Below, piece after piece: positions 1 to 8,031 of a stretch of 51,911 nt of DNA; within the stretch, counting starts at the first letter, position 1; each line of letters starts with the position of its first letter. The position numbers and the translations under genes are program-made. The notes below the pieces were generated by a model. It worked only from the letters and a program-made list of their open reading frames with translations, did no database searches and was not told the DNA's origin. Location: assembly GCA_016776725.1 (NCBI GenBank), contig JADHSV010000025.1:1-51911 (forward strand). The letters run 5' to 3'. The stretch is from Rhodospirillales bacterium (GTDB lineage: Bacteria > Pseudomonadota > Alphaproteobacteria > Rhodospirillales > Shumkoniaceae).

Positions 1-1
1 C

Positions 2-943
2 AACGCTCAGCTTATCGACGGGGCCAACGGCCATCATTTGTGGGCCGACCGCTTCGACCGTGATCTGAAAGACCTGTTCGATGTGCAGGACGAAATTACG
101 CGGGAGATCTGCACGGAGTTGGCGGTCAACCTGACCGAGGGCGAACAGTTCCGTGTGTGGAGCAAGAGTTCCCGGAATGTAGAAGCCTGGGAATATCTGT
201 GGCGCGGCGTCGAGCAATTTCACCACTTCGAAAAGGACAGTAACGCCAGAGCGCGCGAGTATTTGAAAAAAGCTATCGAAGTCGACTACGGCTACGCGCT
301 CGCGTACGGAATGTTGGCCTGGAGCCATTGGCTGGACGCGCAGTTCAAATGGACCGAGCATCCGCAAATATCTTTTGAACGGGCCGAGGAACTGGCCATC
401 AGGGCGATGGCCCTGGATGACACGCTACCCGACAATTACGCCCTTATGGGGGCAATTCACCTTTTCAAACGCCAGTATGCCGAGGCCATAGCGGCGGGCG
501 AGAAGGCCGTCTCGCTAAATCCGAACCACGCCACCAACACGGCGCTTTTGGCCATGACCCAGTTGAATGCGGGCAACTTCGACGCGGCGATTTTTGGTTT
601 TAAGAAGGCCCGCCGCCTTAGCCCGTATCATGCGGACTGGTTTCTTGAAGCCCAGGGCTGGGCCTACCTGTGGGCGGGGCGAAGTGAAGAGGCGATCCAG
701 ACTTTTGAAGAATATCTGCAGCGCAAGAACCAGCTTACGCCAGGCCATAATGTGCATTTGGGAATGGCATTGGCCTTCGCGGATTTGGGGCGCGAGGACG
801 ACGCGCGAAAAGCCGTGGGCCGGGAGCTGGCGCTCGATCCCCAATTAACGCTTAGCGGTTTTCGCGGCATGACCTTGTTCCACGACAAGGAAATTGTACG
901 CCAGAGGACCGAGGTGCTCGGGCGTTTGGGACTTCCCCAATGA
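2..943 (+). CDS. TPR-repeat C-terminal part of a cyclase/regulator-type protein (5' end outside window)
   Basis: The frame is open from base 2 with no start codon, so this is the last 313 residues of a longer protein. It opens with the motif HHLWADRFDRDL followed by FDVQDEIT. In many alphaproteobacterial class III adenylate cyclase-TPR or CadC-like proteins this motif ends the segment between the N-terminal effector domain and the helical repeats. The rest is alpha-helical with recurring Ala/Gly-rich tetratricopeptide-like units, for example A-x3-GEKAVSLNPNHA and A-x3-FKKARRLSPYHA, suited to protein contacts. No signal peptide or membrane segment is visible in this part. The effector domain is not in the window, so cyclase activity is only a family-based guess. 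It ends 111 bases before the TRAP operon and is probably a separate transcript. Confidence 0.7.
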   Translation, partial: NAQLIDGANGHHLWADRFDRDLKDLFDVQDEITREICTELAVNLTEGEQFRVWSKSSRNVEAWEYLWRGVEQFHHFEKDSNARAREYLKKAIEVDYGYALAYGMLAWSHWLDAQFKWTEHPQISFERAEELAIRAMALDDTLPDNYALMGAIHLFKRQYAEAIAAGEKAVSLNPNHATNTALLAMTQLNAGNFDAAIFGFKKARRLSPYHADWFLEAQGWAYLWAGRSEEAIQTFEEYLQRKNQLTPGHNVHLGMALAFADLGREDDARKAVGRELALDPQLTLSGFRGMTLFHDKEIVRQRTEVLGRLGLPQ

Positions 944-979
944 CAGGCCGCCGTCAACTGTTTTTTGCAAAAAGCCAGC

Positions 980-1008
980 TTGACAGAACTCTTCTCTCCG
1001 ACCAATTT
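980..1008 (+). promoter_or_regulatory. Possible sigma-70 type promoter of the TRAP/catabolic operon
   Basis: A perfect TTGACA at 980-985 is followed after 17 bases by a weak -10 (CAATTT, 1003-1008), about 50 bases before the dctP start. The -35 is good and the -10 is poor, so this is only a candidate. A short palindromic TTTTTTGCAAAAA run lies just upstream. Confidence 0.3.
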
Positions 1009-1054
1009 TGGCGACCTTAAATCCACAAGCCTCAAAACCGGGGAGAAATTACCA

Positions 1055-2041
1055 ATGAAACGTTTGTTCGCCGTGGCGATTGCCGCTTGTATGGCGATGG
1101 CGCTGGCCCAGCCGGCCCAGGCCGAAAAGAAACTTCGCATTACGCTGCAACTTCCGATCACCCATCACCTTGGACAGAACCTCCAGGCATTCAAGGAAGA
1201 GGTCGAGGCCGAGACCAAGGGCGGGGTTGTTGTCGAGATTTATCCCTCGGCCCAGCTTTACAAGGACAAGGAAGTCCCGCAGGCCGTATCCTCGGGCGCG
1301 GTTGAAATGGGCGTGGCTTCGATCACGCGCTTTGCCGGCACCATCCCGGCCGTTGATCTTTTCTACGTGCCGTTCTCGTTCCCGAGCTGGGATCTGGTGA
1401 CCAAAGCGACGGCGCCGGGCAGCCCCGTTCGCGGCCCCATCGACGCAGCCGTTCTGAAAACCGGCGCACGCATTCTGTGGTGGCAGGCCTACGGCGGCGC
1501 CATTCTGCTTTCCAAGGGCAAGCCCATCGTCACGCCTGCCGACATGAAGGACAAAAAAGTCCGCGTGTTCGGTAAGACACTTGGCGAATTCGTGAAGTCG
1601 GCCGGCGGCGCGCCCGCCCTGATTTCCGGGTCCGAACAGTTCCTTGCCTATCAGCGCGGCACGGTCGACGCGGGCATGACCGGCGTCACCGCCGTTGAAA
1701 AGCGCAAGCTTTATCAGGTGATGGATTACCTGACGGTAACCAACCATGCCGACATCGAATTCGTTGTTCTGATCAACGAGAAAACCTGGCAGAGCCTTTC
1801 CGCCGACGAGCAGGCTATCATTACCAAGGCTGCCCGCCGCGTTGAAAAGGAACTTCGCGACAAGATGGGTGGCCTCGAAGCCGCCGCCTTTGACGCGATC
1901 AAGGGCAAGATTGAAGTCATCAAGTTAACGCCGGCCCAACTCAAGGATTGGCAGAGCTCGACGGCTTCGGTGATCGACACCTACATCGAAACCGCAGGCC
2001 CGCTCGGTAAGCAGTTGGTCGAAGCGGCCAACAACCTGTAA
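1055..2041 (+). CDS. dctP: TRAP transporter solute-binding protein, DctP family
   Basis: This is the periplasmic substrate-capture protein of a TRAP (tripartite ATP-independent periplasmic) importer. The 328-residue protein starts with a clear Sec signal peptide (MKRLFAVAIAACMAMALA, cleavage after PAQA). The mature part has the DctP fold landmarks, including the segment DMKDKKVRVFG, where the family's substrate-coordinating Arg sits. The ATG at 1055 is chosen because it follows a GGGAGAA ribosome site and starts exactly at the signal peptide; the in-frame extension further upstream has neither. It is first gene of an apparent operon with dctQ, dctM and three metabolic enzymes. The ligand cannot be read from sequence. 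The downstream enzymes suggest an organic acid, possibly hydroxylated or branched. Confidence 0.9.
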   Translation: MKRLFAVAIAACMAMALAQPAQAEKKLRITLQLPITHHLGQNLQAFKEEVEAETKGGVVVEIYPSAQLYKDKEVPQAVSSGAVEMGVASITRFAGTIPAVDLFYVPFSFPSWDLVTKATAPGSPVRGPIDAAVLKTGARILWWQAYGGAILLSKGKPIVTPADMKDKKVRVFGKTLGEFVKSAGGAPALISGSEQFLAYQRGTVDAGMTGVTAVEKRKLYQVMDYLTVTNHADIEFVVLINEKTWQSLSADEQAIITKAARRVEKELRDKMGGLEAAAFDAIKGKIEVIKLTPAQLKDWQSSTASVIDTYIETAGPLGKQLVEAANNL

Positions 2042-2099
2042 GCGACGGTTCAGGGCGGTGGGGTTGGCCCGCCGCCCACCGTTTTTCAAAAAAGAAACC

Positions 2100-2579
2100 A
2101 TGCTCAACTTTATCGACCGGCTCAGCGACGTCTGCGGCAAGGTGGCGGCGCTGTTGTTTTTCGTCATCGGCGGCATGATCACCTACGAGGTGATTGTCCG
2201 TTACGTGTTTCTCTCGCCCACCATCTGGGCCGAAGAGATCGCGCGTTTCGTGCAGATTTGGGGAACCTATCTGGCGGCGGGATACGTGCTGCGCAACCGC
2301 AACCTGATAAAAATTGAATTGCTGACCGAACGGCTGGGCAAGACCCTTCAACGTATTTTGGAAGGCGTTGCCCTTATTTTCGTCGGCGTGTTCTGTGTTG
2401 TGGCCATTTATTACGGCACGCAAATTGTCGCCGAGTCCGTCGAGATCGGCCGGGCCACATCGACCATGTTGTCGGTTCCGCGCTGGATGACCGAAAGCGC
2501 CATACCCATCGGATTCGGAATTCTTCTTTTGCAATGCATGGCCGAATTTACGCGGCTCATTTCGGGAGCCTCGCGATGA
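2100..2579 (+). CDS. dctQ: TRAP transporter small permease, DctQ family
   Basis: Small membrane subunit of the TRAP importer, 159 residues with four predicted hydrophobic segments. The region TIWAEEIARFVQIW matches the conserved amphipathic DctQ stretch, usually written WxEExxR. The start at 2100 gives MLNFIDRLSD, the normal cytoplasmic N-terminus of the family; an in-frame GTG at 2058 would add an untypical basic extension. The gene follows dctP by 58 bases. Its stop overlaps the dctM start in an ATGA (2576-2579), which indicates translational coupling of the two membrane subunits. Confidence 0.9.
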   Translation: MLNFIDRLSDVCGKVAALLFFVIGGMITYEVIVRYVFLSPTIWAEEIARFVQIWGTYLAAGYVLRNRNLIKIELLTERLGKTLQRILEGVALIFVGVFCVVAIYYGTQIVAESVEIGRATSTMLSVPRWMTESAIPIGFGILLLQCMAEFTRLISGASR

Positions 2580-3847
2580 CGGCGTTTATCATTCTTCTGG
2601 CTCTGTTGGGCCTGTTGCTTGCGGGCGTTCCCGTGGCCTTTGGACTTGGCGGTTTGGGCCTGATATTGATGTGGCTGGCCGATATTTCGCCGGTCATGGT
2701 GGCCCAGGCGCTGTACAGCACGGCGGACAATTTCGTTCTGCTGGCCGTTCCTTTGTTTTTGTTGATGTCCAACGTTTTGCTCAAGGGCGGCGTTGGGCGC
2801 GATTTATTCAATGCGGTTCAGTCCTGGGTCGGTCACTGGCCTGGCGGGCTGGCCATCGCCACCATTATTTCATGCGGGCTTTTTTCGGCCATTTCCGGAT
2901 CATCGGTGGCGACGGCGGCAACCATCGGAACCGTCGCGGTGCCCGAAATGATCGGGCGCGGCTATGACAAGCGTTTCGTGCTTGGTCTGCTGGCTGCGGG
3001 CGGTACGCTGGGTATTTTGATACCGCCGTCGATCCCCATGATCGTTTACGGCGTGATTACGGAAGAATCCATCGTCGATCTGTTCCTGGCCGGGATCGGT
3101 CCGGGGTTGATGCTGGTCGGTCTGTTTATTTTGTTCAGCCTGGGGTATGCGCGCTTTGGTGGCGGCTACACCGCGCTGGATAAGGCCGATTGGGACACGC
3201 GGGTGCGCGCCACGGTGCGCGCCCTGCCAACCGCCATCCTGGCTTTCGTGGTTATCGGCGGGATTTACGCGGGCATCTTCACACCCACCGAAAGCGCAGG
3301 CGTCGGTTTCGCGGTGGCGCTGATTATCGTATTCGCCCTGGGCACGATGAACTGGGAGAAGCTGAAAGAAGCGGTTATCGATTCCATGCGTACCACGGTG
3401 ACCATCTTTTTGATCATCGGCGGCGCGAAAATTTTCGGCAAGGCGATTACGCTGTATCGTATTCCCCAGGATATCTCCATGGCCATCAGCACCAATATCG
3501 GCGAGGCCGGGGTGTTCATTCTGATCGTTTGCGCGGTTCTGCTGTTGATGGGCTGTTTCCTGGAATCCATGTCCATGTTGCTGATCATGGTGCCGGTTCT
3601 TTTCCCGTCCCTGGCCGCGTTGGGCATTGATCCCATCTGGTTCGGCATCCTGTTCGTCATCATGATCGAATGCGCGCTGATTACCCCGCCGGTAGGGCTT
3701 AATCTGTTCGTTATCCAGGCTGTAGGGAAGGTGTCGATTAACGATGTGTTGCGGGGTGTCTGGCCGTTCATTCTGATGATGTTCGGATCCATCGTCGCCA
3801 TCTATTTCTTCCCCGATATCGCGCTCTACATTCCATTCAAACTCTGA
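2576..3847 (+). CDS. dctM: TRAP transporter large permease, DctM family
   Basis: Large sodium-coupled transport subunit, 423 residues, a normal length for DctM. About a dozen hydrophobic segments are visible. Family landmarks include the stretch around LLAVPLFLLMSNVLL, the loop GTLGILIPPSIPMIVYG and, near the C-terminus, ITPPVGLNLFVIQ. The start is the ATG inside the ATGA overlap with dctQ. The TRAP genes are followed after 18 bases by a lyase-like gene in the same direction, so the importer and the enzymes very likely share a transcript and a substrate. Confidence 0.92.
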   Translation: MTAFIILLALLGLLLAGVPVAFGLGGLGLILMWLADISPVMVAQALYSTADNFVLLAVPLFLLMSNVLLKGGVGRDLFNAVQSWVGHWPGGLAIATIISCGLFSAISGSSVATAATIGTVAVPEMIGRGYDKRFVLGLLAAGGTLGILIPPSIPMIVYGVITEESIVDLFLAGIGPGLMLVGLFILFSLGYARFGGGYTALDKADWDTRVRATVRALPTAILAFVVIGGIYAGIFTPTESAGVGFAVALIIVFALGTMNWEKLKEAVIDSMRTTVTIFLIIGGAKIFGKAITLYRIPQDISMAISTNIGEAGVFILIVCAVLLLMGCFLESMSMLLIMVPVLFPSLAALGIDPIWFGILFVIMIECALITPPVGLNLFVIQAVGKVSINDVLRGVWPFILMMFGSIVAIYFFPDIALYIPFKL

Positions 3848-3865
3848 CCATTCGGAGCAAGTCCC

Positions 3866-4732
3866 ATGACCGTGTCGCCCGCCCAAGCCCTGCGTGATCT
3901 TCTGGCCGGGCCGGACATCATCGTGATGCCGTGCTGTTACGATGCGTTTTCCGCGCGATTGATCGAGCGGGCCGGATTTCCGCTGACCTTCATGAGCGGC
4001 TTCGCCGTCTCGGCGGCGCGATTGGCAATGCCCGATACGGGACTGATTTCGTTCGCCGAAATGGTCGATCAGGGCCGCAATATTTGTTCGGCCATTTCCA
4101 TTCCCATGATCGGCGATGGCGACACCGGCTACGGCAACGCCCTTAACGTCAAACGCACGGTGGGGGCGTACGCCCAGTCAGGATTCGCCGGGATCATGAT
4201 TGAGGATCAGGTCGCGCCCAAACGCTGCGGCCACACGCGTGGAAAACAGGTTGTCGAGTTCGATGAAGCCTGTCAGCGCCTGCAGGCCGCCGTCGACGCC
4301 CGCGACGAAGGGGCCGACATTCTGATCATGGCGCGCACCGACGCGCGGGCGACCCATGACATGGATGAGGCCATGCGGCGTATTAAGGCGTTTGCCGACA
4401 TTGGCGCCGATATCCTGTTTCTGGAAGCGCCGCAAACCGAAGACGAAATGCAGCGCTTTTGCACCGAAATTCCGGGCCCGAAGATGGCCAATATGGTGGA
4501 GCAGGGGGCGACACCCGTTCTGCCGCCAGCGGGGTTGCAGGACATCGGCTACAAGATCGCGGCCTATCCGTTAACGCTGCTTCTGGCCATCGTTCCGGTT
4601 ATCGAACGCGCGTTGGCGGCTCTGAAGGAAGGGCAGCATCCAGAAGGGCTGGCGACGTTCACGGATTTGCAGGATATTGTCGGATTCCCAGAATATTTTG
4701 AGGCTGAAAAGAAGTACGCTGCGGAAGATTAG
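3866..4732 (+). CDS. Isocitrate lyase/PEP mutase superfamily enzyme
   Basis: A 288-residue TIM-barrel enzyme of the isocitrate lyase/phosphoenolpyruvate mutase superfamily. Visible hallmarks are the metal-site loop GDGDTGYG (residues 83-90) and the catalytic loop KRCGH (119-123). The Cys of KRCGH is the general acid in the lyase members (isocitrate, methylisocitrate and 2,3-dimethylmalate lyases), whereas true PEP mutases and phosphonopyruvate hydrolases lack this Cys motif. The sequence therefore favours a C-C lyase or oxaloacetate-type decarboxylase acting on a 2-hydroxy or 2-methyl dicarboxylate. It lies 18 bases after the TRAP permease and 12 before a kinase-like gene. The length is that of the short superfamily members. 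The substrate is not determined. Confidence 0.85.
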   Translation: MTVSPAQALRDLLAGPDIIVMPCCYDAFSARLIERAGFPLTFMSGFAVSAARLAMPDTGLISFAEMVDQGRNICSAISIPMIGDGDTGYGNALNVKRTVGAYAQSGFAGIMIEDQVAPKRCGHTRGKQVVEFDEACQRLQAAVDARDEGADILIMARTDARATHDMDEAMRRIKAFADIGADILFLEAPQTEDEMQRFCTEIPGPKMANMVEQGATPVLPPAGLQDIGYKIAAYPLTLLLAIVPVIERALAALKEGQHPEGLATFTDLQDIVGFPEYFEAEKKYAAED

Positions 4733-4744
4733 CGGAGATTAGTT

Positions 4745-5743
4745 ATGACCCCTGATGAAATTAGGGCCGATCTTGTGCGTTTGGGGGTTGCCGGGCCGGA
4801 CGAGACCCCGCGCATCGAGCCGCTTAAGGGCGGCGTGTCTTCCGACATTTTCCGCGTCGATCTGAAATCGGGCCCGGTTTGCATCAAGCGCGCCTTGCCC
4901 AAACTGAAGGTTGCCGCCGACTGGCGTGCGCCCGTTGAAAGAAACGCCTACGAATTTGAGTGGATGCGCGTGGCATCAATCATTGAACCGACCTGCGTTC
5001 CCGAGCTTCTGGGCGAGGATGTGGACGCCGGTCTTTTCGTCATGCGGTTTCTCGACCCGCACATTTATCCGCTTTGGAAAGAGCAGCTACGCGACGGATT
5101 TGCCGACCCCGACTTTGCCTCGGTGGTCGGTCGGCGGCTGGTCGGCATTCACGGGGCAACGGCGGGCGATCCCGATATCGCCAATGCCTTCCCAACCGAT
5201 CACATTTTCTATCCGATCCGCCTGGAGCCCTATCTGCTGGCGACCGCGCGCGCGCATCCCGAATACGCGGGCGTCCTTGAGAAACTGGCGGAAACGACCC
5301 TGAACACCAAAAAAGCGTTGGTTCACGGCGATGTCAGTCCCAAAAACATCTTGGTCGGGCCGGATGGTCCGGTGTTTTTGGATGCGGAATGCGCTTGGTA
5401 TGGCGATCCGGCGTTCGATCTGGCGTTTTGTCTGAACCATTTGCTGCTAAAATGTTTATGGACGCCGAGCACGGCGGCTGGGTTCCTGAATTGCTTTGAT
5501 GCCCTTGCCGCAGCCTATCTGGATGGCGTCGCCTGGGAGCCCGTGGAAGAACTGGAAAAGCGCGCCGCCAATTTGTTGCCCGGCCTGTTTCTGGCCAGGG
5601 TCGACGGCAAATCGCCGGTCGAATACCTGACGGACGAAAACGATAAAAACCGGGTGCGCAATGTTGCCGGGCCGCTGCTTGTCGATCTTCCGGATCGGCT
5701 GGACCTGATAAGGGATGCTTGGAAAAGGGAGGTAGGCGTATGA
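4745..5743 (+). CDS. APH/choline-kinase-fold phosphotransferase
   Basis: A 332-residue small-molecule kinase of the aminoglycoside phosphotransferase (APH) fold. The catalytic loop reads HGDVSPKN with Asp196 as catalytic base and Asn201 as metal ligand. It is followed by LDAE, where Asp213 is the Mg-binding residue equivalent to the DFG Asp, and then GDPAFDLA. The N-lobe carries GGVSSDIFRV, a nucleotide-loop-like segment, and KRALPK with the candidate ATP-binding Lys. APH-fold proteins phosphorylate hydroxyls on many substrates besides antibiotics. Here the gene sits in a catabolic operon, 12 bases after a lyase and overlapping an enolase paralog by ATGA (5740-5743), so the likely role is phosphorylation of an imported hydroxy acid or an intermediate derived from it. 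Antibiotic resistance is unlikely. Confidence 0.85.
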   Translation: MTPDEIRADLVRLGVAGPDETPRIEPLKGGVSSDIFRVDLKSGPVCIKRALPKLKVAADWRAPVERNAYEFEWMRVASIIEPTCVPELLGEDVDAGLFVMRFLDPHIYPLWKEQLRDGFADPDFASVVGRRLVGIHGATAGDPDIANAFPTDHIFYPIRLEPYLLATARAHPEYAGVLEKLAETTLNTKKALVHGDVSPKNILVGPDGPVFLDAECAWYGDPAFDLAFCLNHLLLKCLWTPSTAAGFLNCFDALAAAYLDGVAWEPVEELEKRAANLLPGLFLARVDGKSPVEYLTDENDKNRVRNVAGPLLVDLPDRLDLIRDAWKREVGV

Positions 5744-7047
5744 ACCCGCATGTCGTTACCGGGGTCAAGGGCCGCCGGGTCTGGGACTCGCGCGGTCGGC
5801 CTACGGTCGAGGTGGAAGTCGATTTGGCGGGCGGGGCCGTGGGGCGGGCCATCGCTCCGGCAGGCGCGTCCACCGGCAGCGGCGAGGCCATTGATCTTCG
5901 CGACGGCGGTGACCGTTTGGGTGGGTTCGACGTGCAGACGGCGCTGGGAAACGTGAACGGCGAAATCCGCCTTTGCATCGCCGGTATGGATGCGACCGAT
6001 CAGGCCGGGATCGACCAAGCACTTATTGAACTGGACGGAACCCAAAACAAAAGCCGCCTTGGCGGCAACGCCACCATCGCCGCGTCCATGGCCGTGGCGC
6101 ACGCTCGGGCCGCGGCGGCGGGCGTGCCTTTATGGCTGTATCTGGGCGGGGAAGGGGTCTGCACGCTGCCGTTACCGGAAATCCAGATTTTCGGCGGCGG
6201 CGCGCATGCGGGCGCGCGCATCGATATTCAGGATTTCATGGTCGTCATGCCCGGCGCCACCAGTTTCGACGAGGCTCTGGCCTGGACGGCGGAGGTTTAC
6301 CGCGTCGCCGGAAAAATGATGGACGAGGCCGGAAAGCTGCAGGGCGTGGCCGACGAAGGCGGATACTGGCCGGCTTTCGCCACCAACGAAGAAGGGTTGG
6401 AACTGCTGGTTCAGGCCATTGAGCGGGCCGGGCTTGTTCCGGGCGAACAGGCGGCCATCTCGCTGGATATTGCGGCAACCGAGTTCTGCCACGATGGTCG
6501 CTACAAACTGGCCCTGGAGGAACGCGAGCTGGATTCCGACGGGCTGGGCGAGTTGCTGGTTTCCTGGGTGGACCGTTATCCCATCGTTTCCATCGAAGAC
6601 CCCATGTCCGAGGACGACGCCGTTGGCATGCGCCGCTTTACCGAGGCCGTCGGCCACCGGGTGCAGATCGTCGGCGACGATTTCGTCGTCACCAATGCCG
6701 ATCGTATCAGGGCTGCGGCCAACGAAGGCGCGTGCAACACGGCTTTGATCAAACCCAACCAGGCCGGAACCCTTAGCGAAACTCACGCTGCACTTACGGC
6801 GGCGCGTGAGGCCGGATGGGGGGCAATCGTGTCGGCGCGTTCGGGTGAAACCGAGGACGTCACCGTGGCCCATCTGGCGGTCGGATGGGGTGTCGCACAA
6901 TTGAAGGTGGGTTCGTTCGCGCGGGCCGAACGCATGGCCAAGTGGAACGAGGTCCTGCGTATTGAAGAGCATTTGGCGGATCGTGCGCGGTTTGTTGGCG
7001 CTTCACCGTTTGCCTCCCTTGTCGGTGCGGGAACAAAATGGATTTAG
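5740..7047 (+). CDS. Enolase-superfamily paralog with altered active site
   Basis: A 435-residue protein clearly homologous to enolase along its full length: ASTG near the N-terminus, GGGAHAG (His156), ADEGG (Glu206), SIEDPMSEDD, GDDFVVTN, LIKPNQAGT (catalytic-Lys equivalent), RSGETED and ARAERMAKWNE. Against yeast enolase, two active-site positions differ. The acidic residue in QEFM (Glu168) is Asp165 here, and the His of SHRSGETED (His373) is Ala366. Those residues act on water and the 2-phosphoglycerate hydroxyl, so normal enolase activity is doubtful. The start at 5740 lies in the ATGA overlap with the kinase gene. Housekeeping enolase sits with pyrG/kdsA/pdh genes in most proteobacteria, not with TRAP genes. 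A phosphorylated substrate made by the neighbouring kinase is the natural guess. Confidence 0.88.
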   Translation: MNPHVVTGVKGRRVWDSRGRPTVEVEVDLAGGAVGRAIAPAGASTGSGEAIDLRDGGDRLGGFDVQTALGNVNGEIRLCIAGMDATDQAGIDQALIELDGTQNKSRLGGNATIAASMAVAHARAAAAGVPLWLYLGGEGVCTLPLPEIQIFGGGAHAGARIDIQDFMVVMPGATSFDEALAWTAEVYRVAGKMMDEAGKLQGVADEGGYWPAFATNEEGLELLVQAIERAGLVPGEQAAISLDIAATEFCHDGRYKLALEERELDSDGLGELLVSWVDRYPIVSIEDPMSEDDAVGMRRFTEAVGHRVQIVGDDFVVTNADRIRAAANEGACNTALIKPNQAGTLSETHAALTAAREAGWGAIVSARSGETEDVTVAHLAVGWGVAQLKVGSFARAERMAKWNEVLRIEEHLADRARFVGASPFASLVGAGTKWI

Positions 7048-7128
7048 GCCTGTCATAGCAACGCTTGAACCCCATGTCGGGCGCGTTCATGATTGGTATC
7101 GCCATTATTTTATGCGGAGGGCGTAGGA

Positions 7129-7683
7129 ATGAGGCTTCTTGGAAAAATTGCGGTGTTGCTTTCGTTGGGCTTTCTGGCCGGATGTGCGTCTCAGGCGGCT
7201 ATTCCCGTCCAAGGGCCCATACAGCCCGTGGCGGGTGACGTCATTCGCCTGGATGTCGCCCAAATCGAAATTTTCCGGCCGGCGGCGGAACCGGGCACGG
7301 TTATTGATATGTCATCCGCCGTCGAGGCCTGGCTGCGCGAACATCTGGTGGCTGTCGGCGCGTCGGGGCGCATCAGGGCCGGCATCAACAACGCAGCTGT
7401 GCGTCAATCGGTCATGCGCCGCACGGCGCCGGGCGGCACCTCGTTTGAGCGTATCCGTCAATACGACGGAATGATCCATGTGCGCATTGACGCCACCGAC
7501 CGCTCGACCCAGCGGGCGGGCTTCGCGGGCGGATCGGCCAGCCGCAGCCAGATCGTGGCGGCGGAAATTCCGGTTGCTCAACAGCAGCAGGTCGCTTCCG
7601 ATATGGCCGACGCTCTGATGACCGATTTTTCGTATTCCTTGTCGGCCGACGTTCGTCAGCGGCTCGCCAAATTCCTGCGGTAG
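7129..7683 (+). CDS. Predicted lipoprotein of unknown function
   Basis: A 184-residue protein with a lipoprotein signal peptide: basic start MRLLGK, a hydrophobic core and the lipobox LAGC with Cys19, followed by Ala-Ser at +2/+3, so outer-membrane sorting is expected. The mature part is mixed alpha/beta without a domain I recognise. It carries one Gln-rich helix (VAQQQQVASDMADAL) and a C-terminal helix. The ATG at 7129 is preceded by a GCGGAGGG ribosome site at 7114-7121; a longer in-frame start at 7093 lacks the signal-peptide layout. It is separated from the catabolic operon by about 80 bases and followed by a hairpin terminator, so it may be a stand-alone gene. Confidence 0.75.
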   Translation: MRLLGKIAVLLSLGFLAGCASQAAIPVQGPIQPVAGDVIRLDVAQIEIFRPAAEPGTVIDMSSAVEAWLREHLVAVGASGRIRAGINNAAVRQSVMRRTAPGGTSFERIRQYDGMIHVRIDATDRSTQRAGFAGGSASRSQIVAAEIPVAQQQQVASDMADALMTDFSYSLSADVRQRLAKFLR

Positions 7684-7726
7684 TCTCTGTCGCGCCGTAG
7701 ACTGCGGCGCAAAATAGCCGCCTTGA

Positions 7727-7762
7727 TCGCCAAATGGGGCCGTTTTCGCCCCATCGGCGATT
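7727..7762 (+). terminator. Hairpin after the lipoprotein gene
   Basis: Perfect arms ATGGGGC (7734-7740) and GCCCCAT (7748-7754) around a CGTTTTC loop are extended by TCGCC/GGCGA (7727-7731 and 7756-7760) with a small internal bulge. There is no clean T-run behind it, so it is either a weak intrinsic terminator or an mRNA-end stabiliser. It lies between the lipoprotein stop and the adhesin promoter. Confidence 0.5.
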
Positions 7763-7788
7763 ATCAAAAAACGGCGGAAAACCGGGGC

Positions 7789-7838
7789 TGTGACGACCGT
7801 CACAGCCAAAATCTTCCCTTCTTGGTACTATCAATGAA
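7789..7838 (+). promoter_or_regulatory. CRP-type site and class II promoter of the giant adhesin gene
   Basis: TGTGA (7789-7793), six bases, TCACA (7800-7804) form a perfect CRP/FNR-family half-site pair inside a longer palindrome with 9-base arms (7786-7794 and 7799-7807). A -10-like hexamer TACTAT lies at 7826-7831. If transcription starts at 7838, the site is centred at -41.5, the class II activator position. The remaining leader (7839-8031) is AT-rich and ends in a GGGAGAAAG ribosome site. I see no gene in it. Assignment to CRP rather than another family member is inference. Confidence 0.55.
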
Positions 7839-8031
7839 TTCTGGACTGGCGCCTGTGCGCCTGTTTATGCGTAAGGTCTTGAGTTAATTGATAAAATTTT
7901 ATGGATATTTGGATCGAATCAACATCGTATTTCATGGTTTTGTCCATATATCCTTCTAGTTACACGGGGTGCGTTGCCTGATTTGGGCCCCAATTTGGGC
8001 ATAGCGTGGAGCCGCAAAGGGAGAAAGTAAG

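Noticed and set aside
4745-5743. Aminoglycoside resistance gene
   Set aside because: The APH fold is real, but the operon context (TRAP importer, lyase, enolase paralog) points to metabolism, and APH-fold kinases act on many hydroxyl substrates.
5740-7047. Housekeeping enolase
   Set aside because: Two active-site positions differ from canonical enolase and the gene lies in a TRAP-linked operon, so it is called a paralog.
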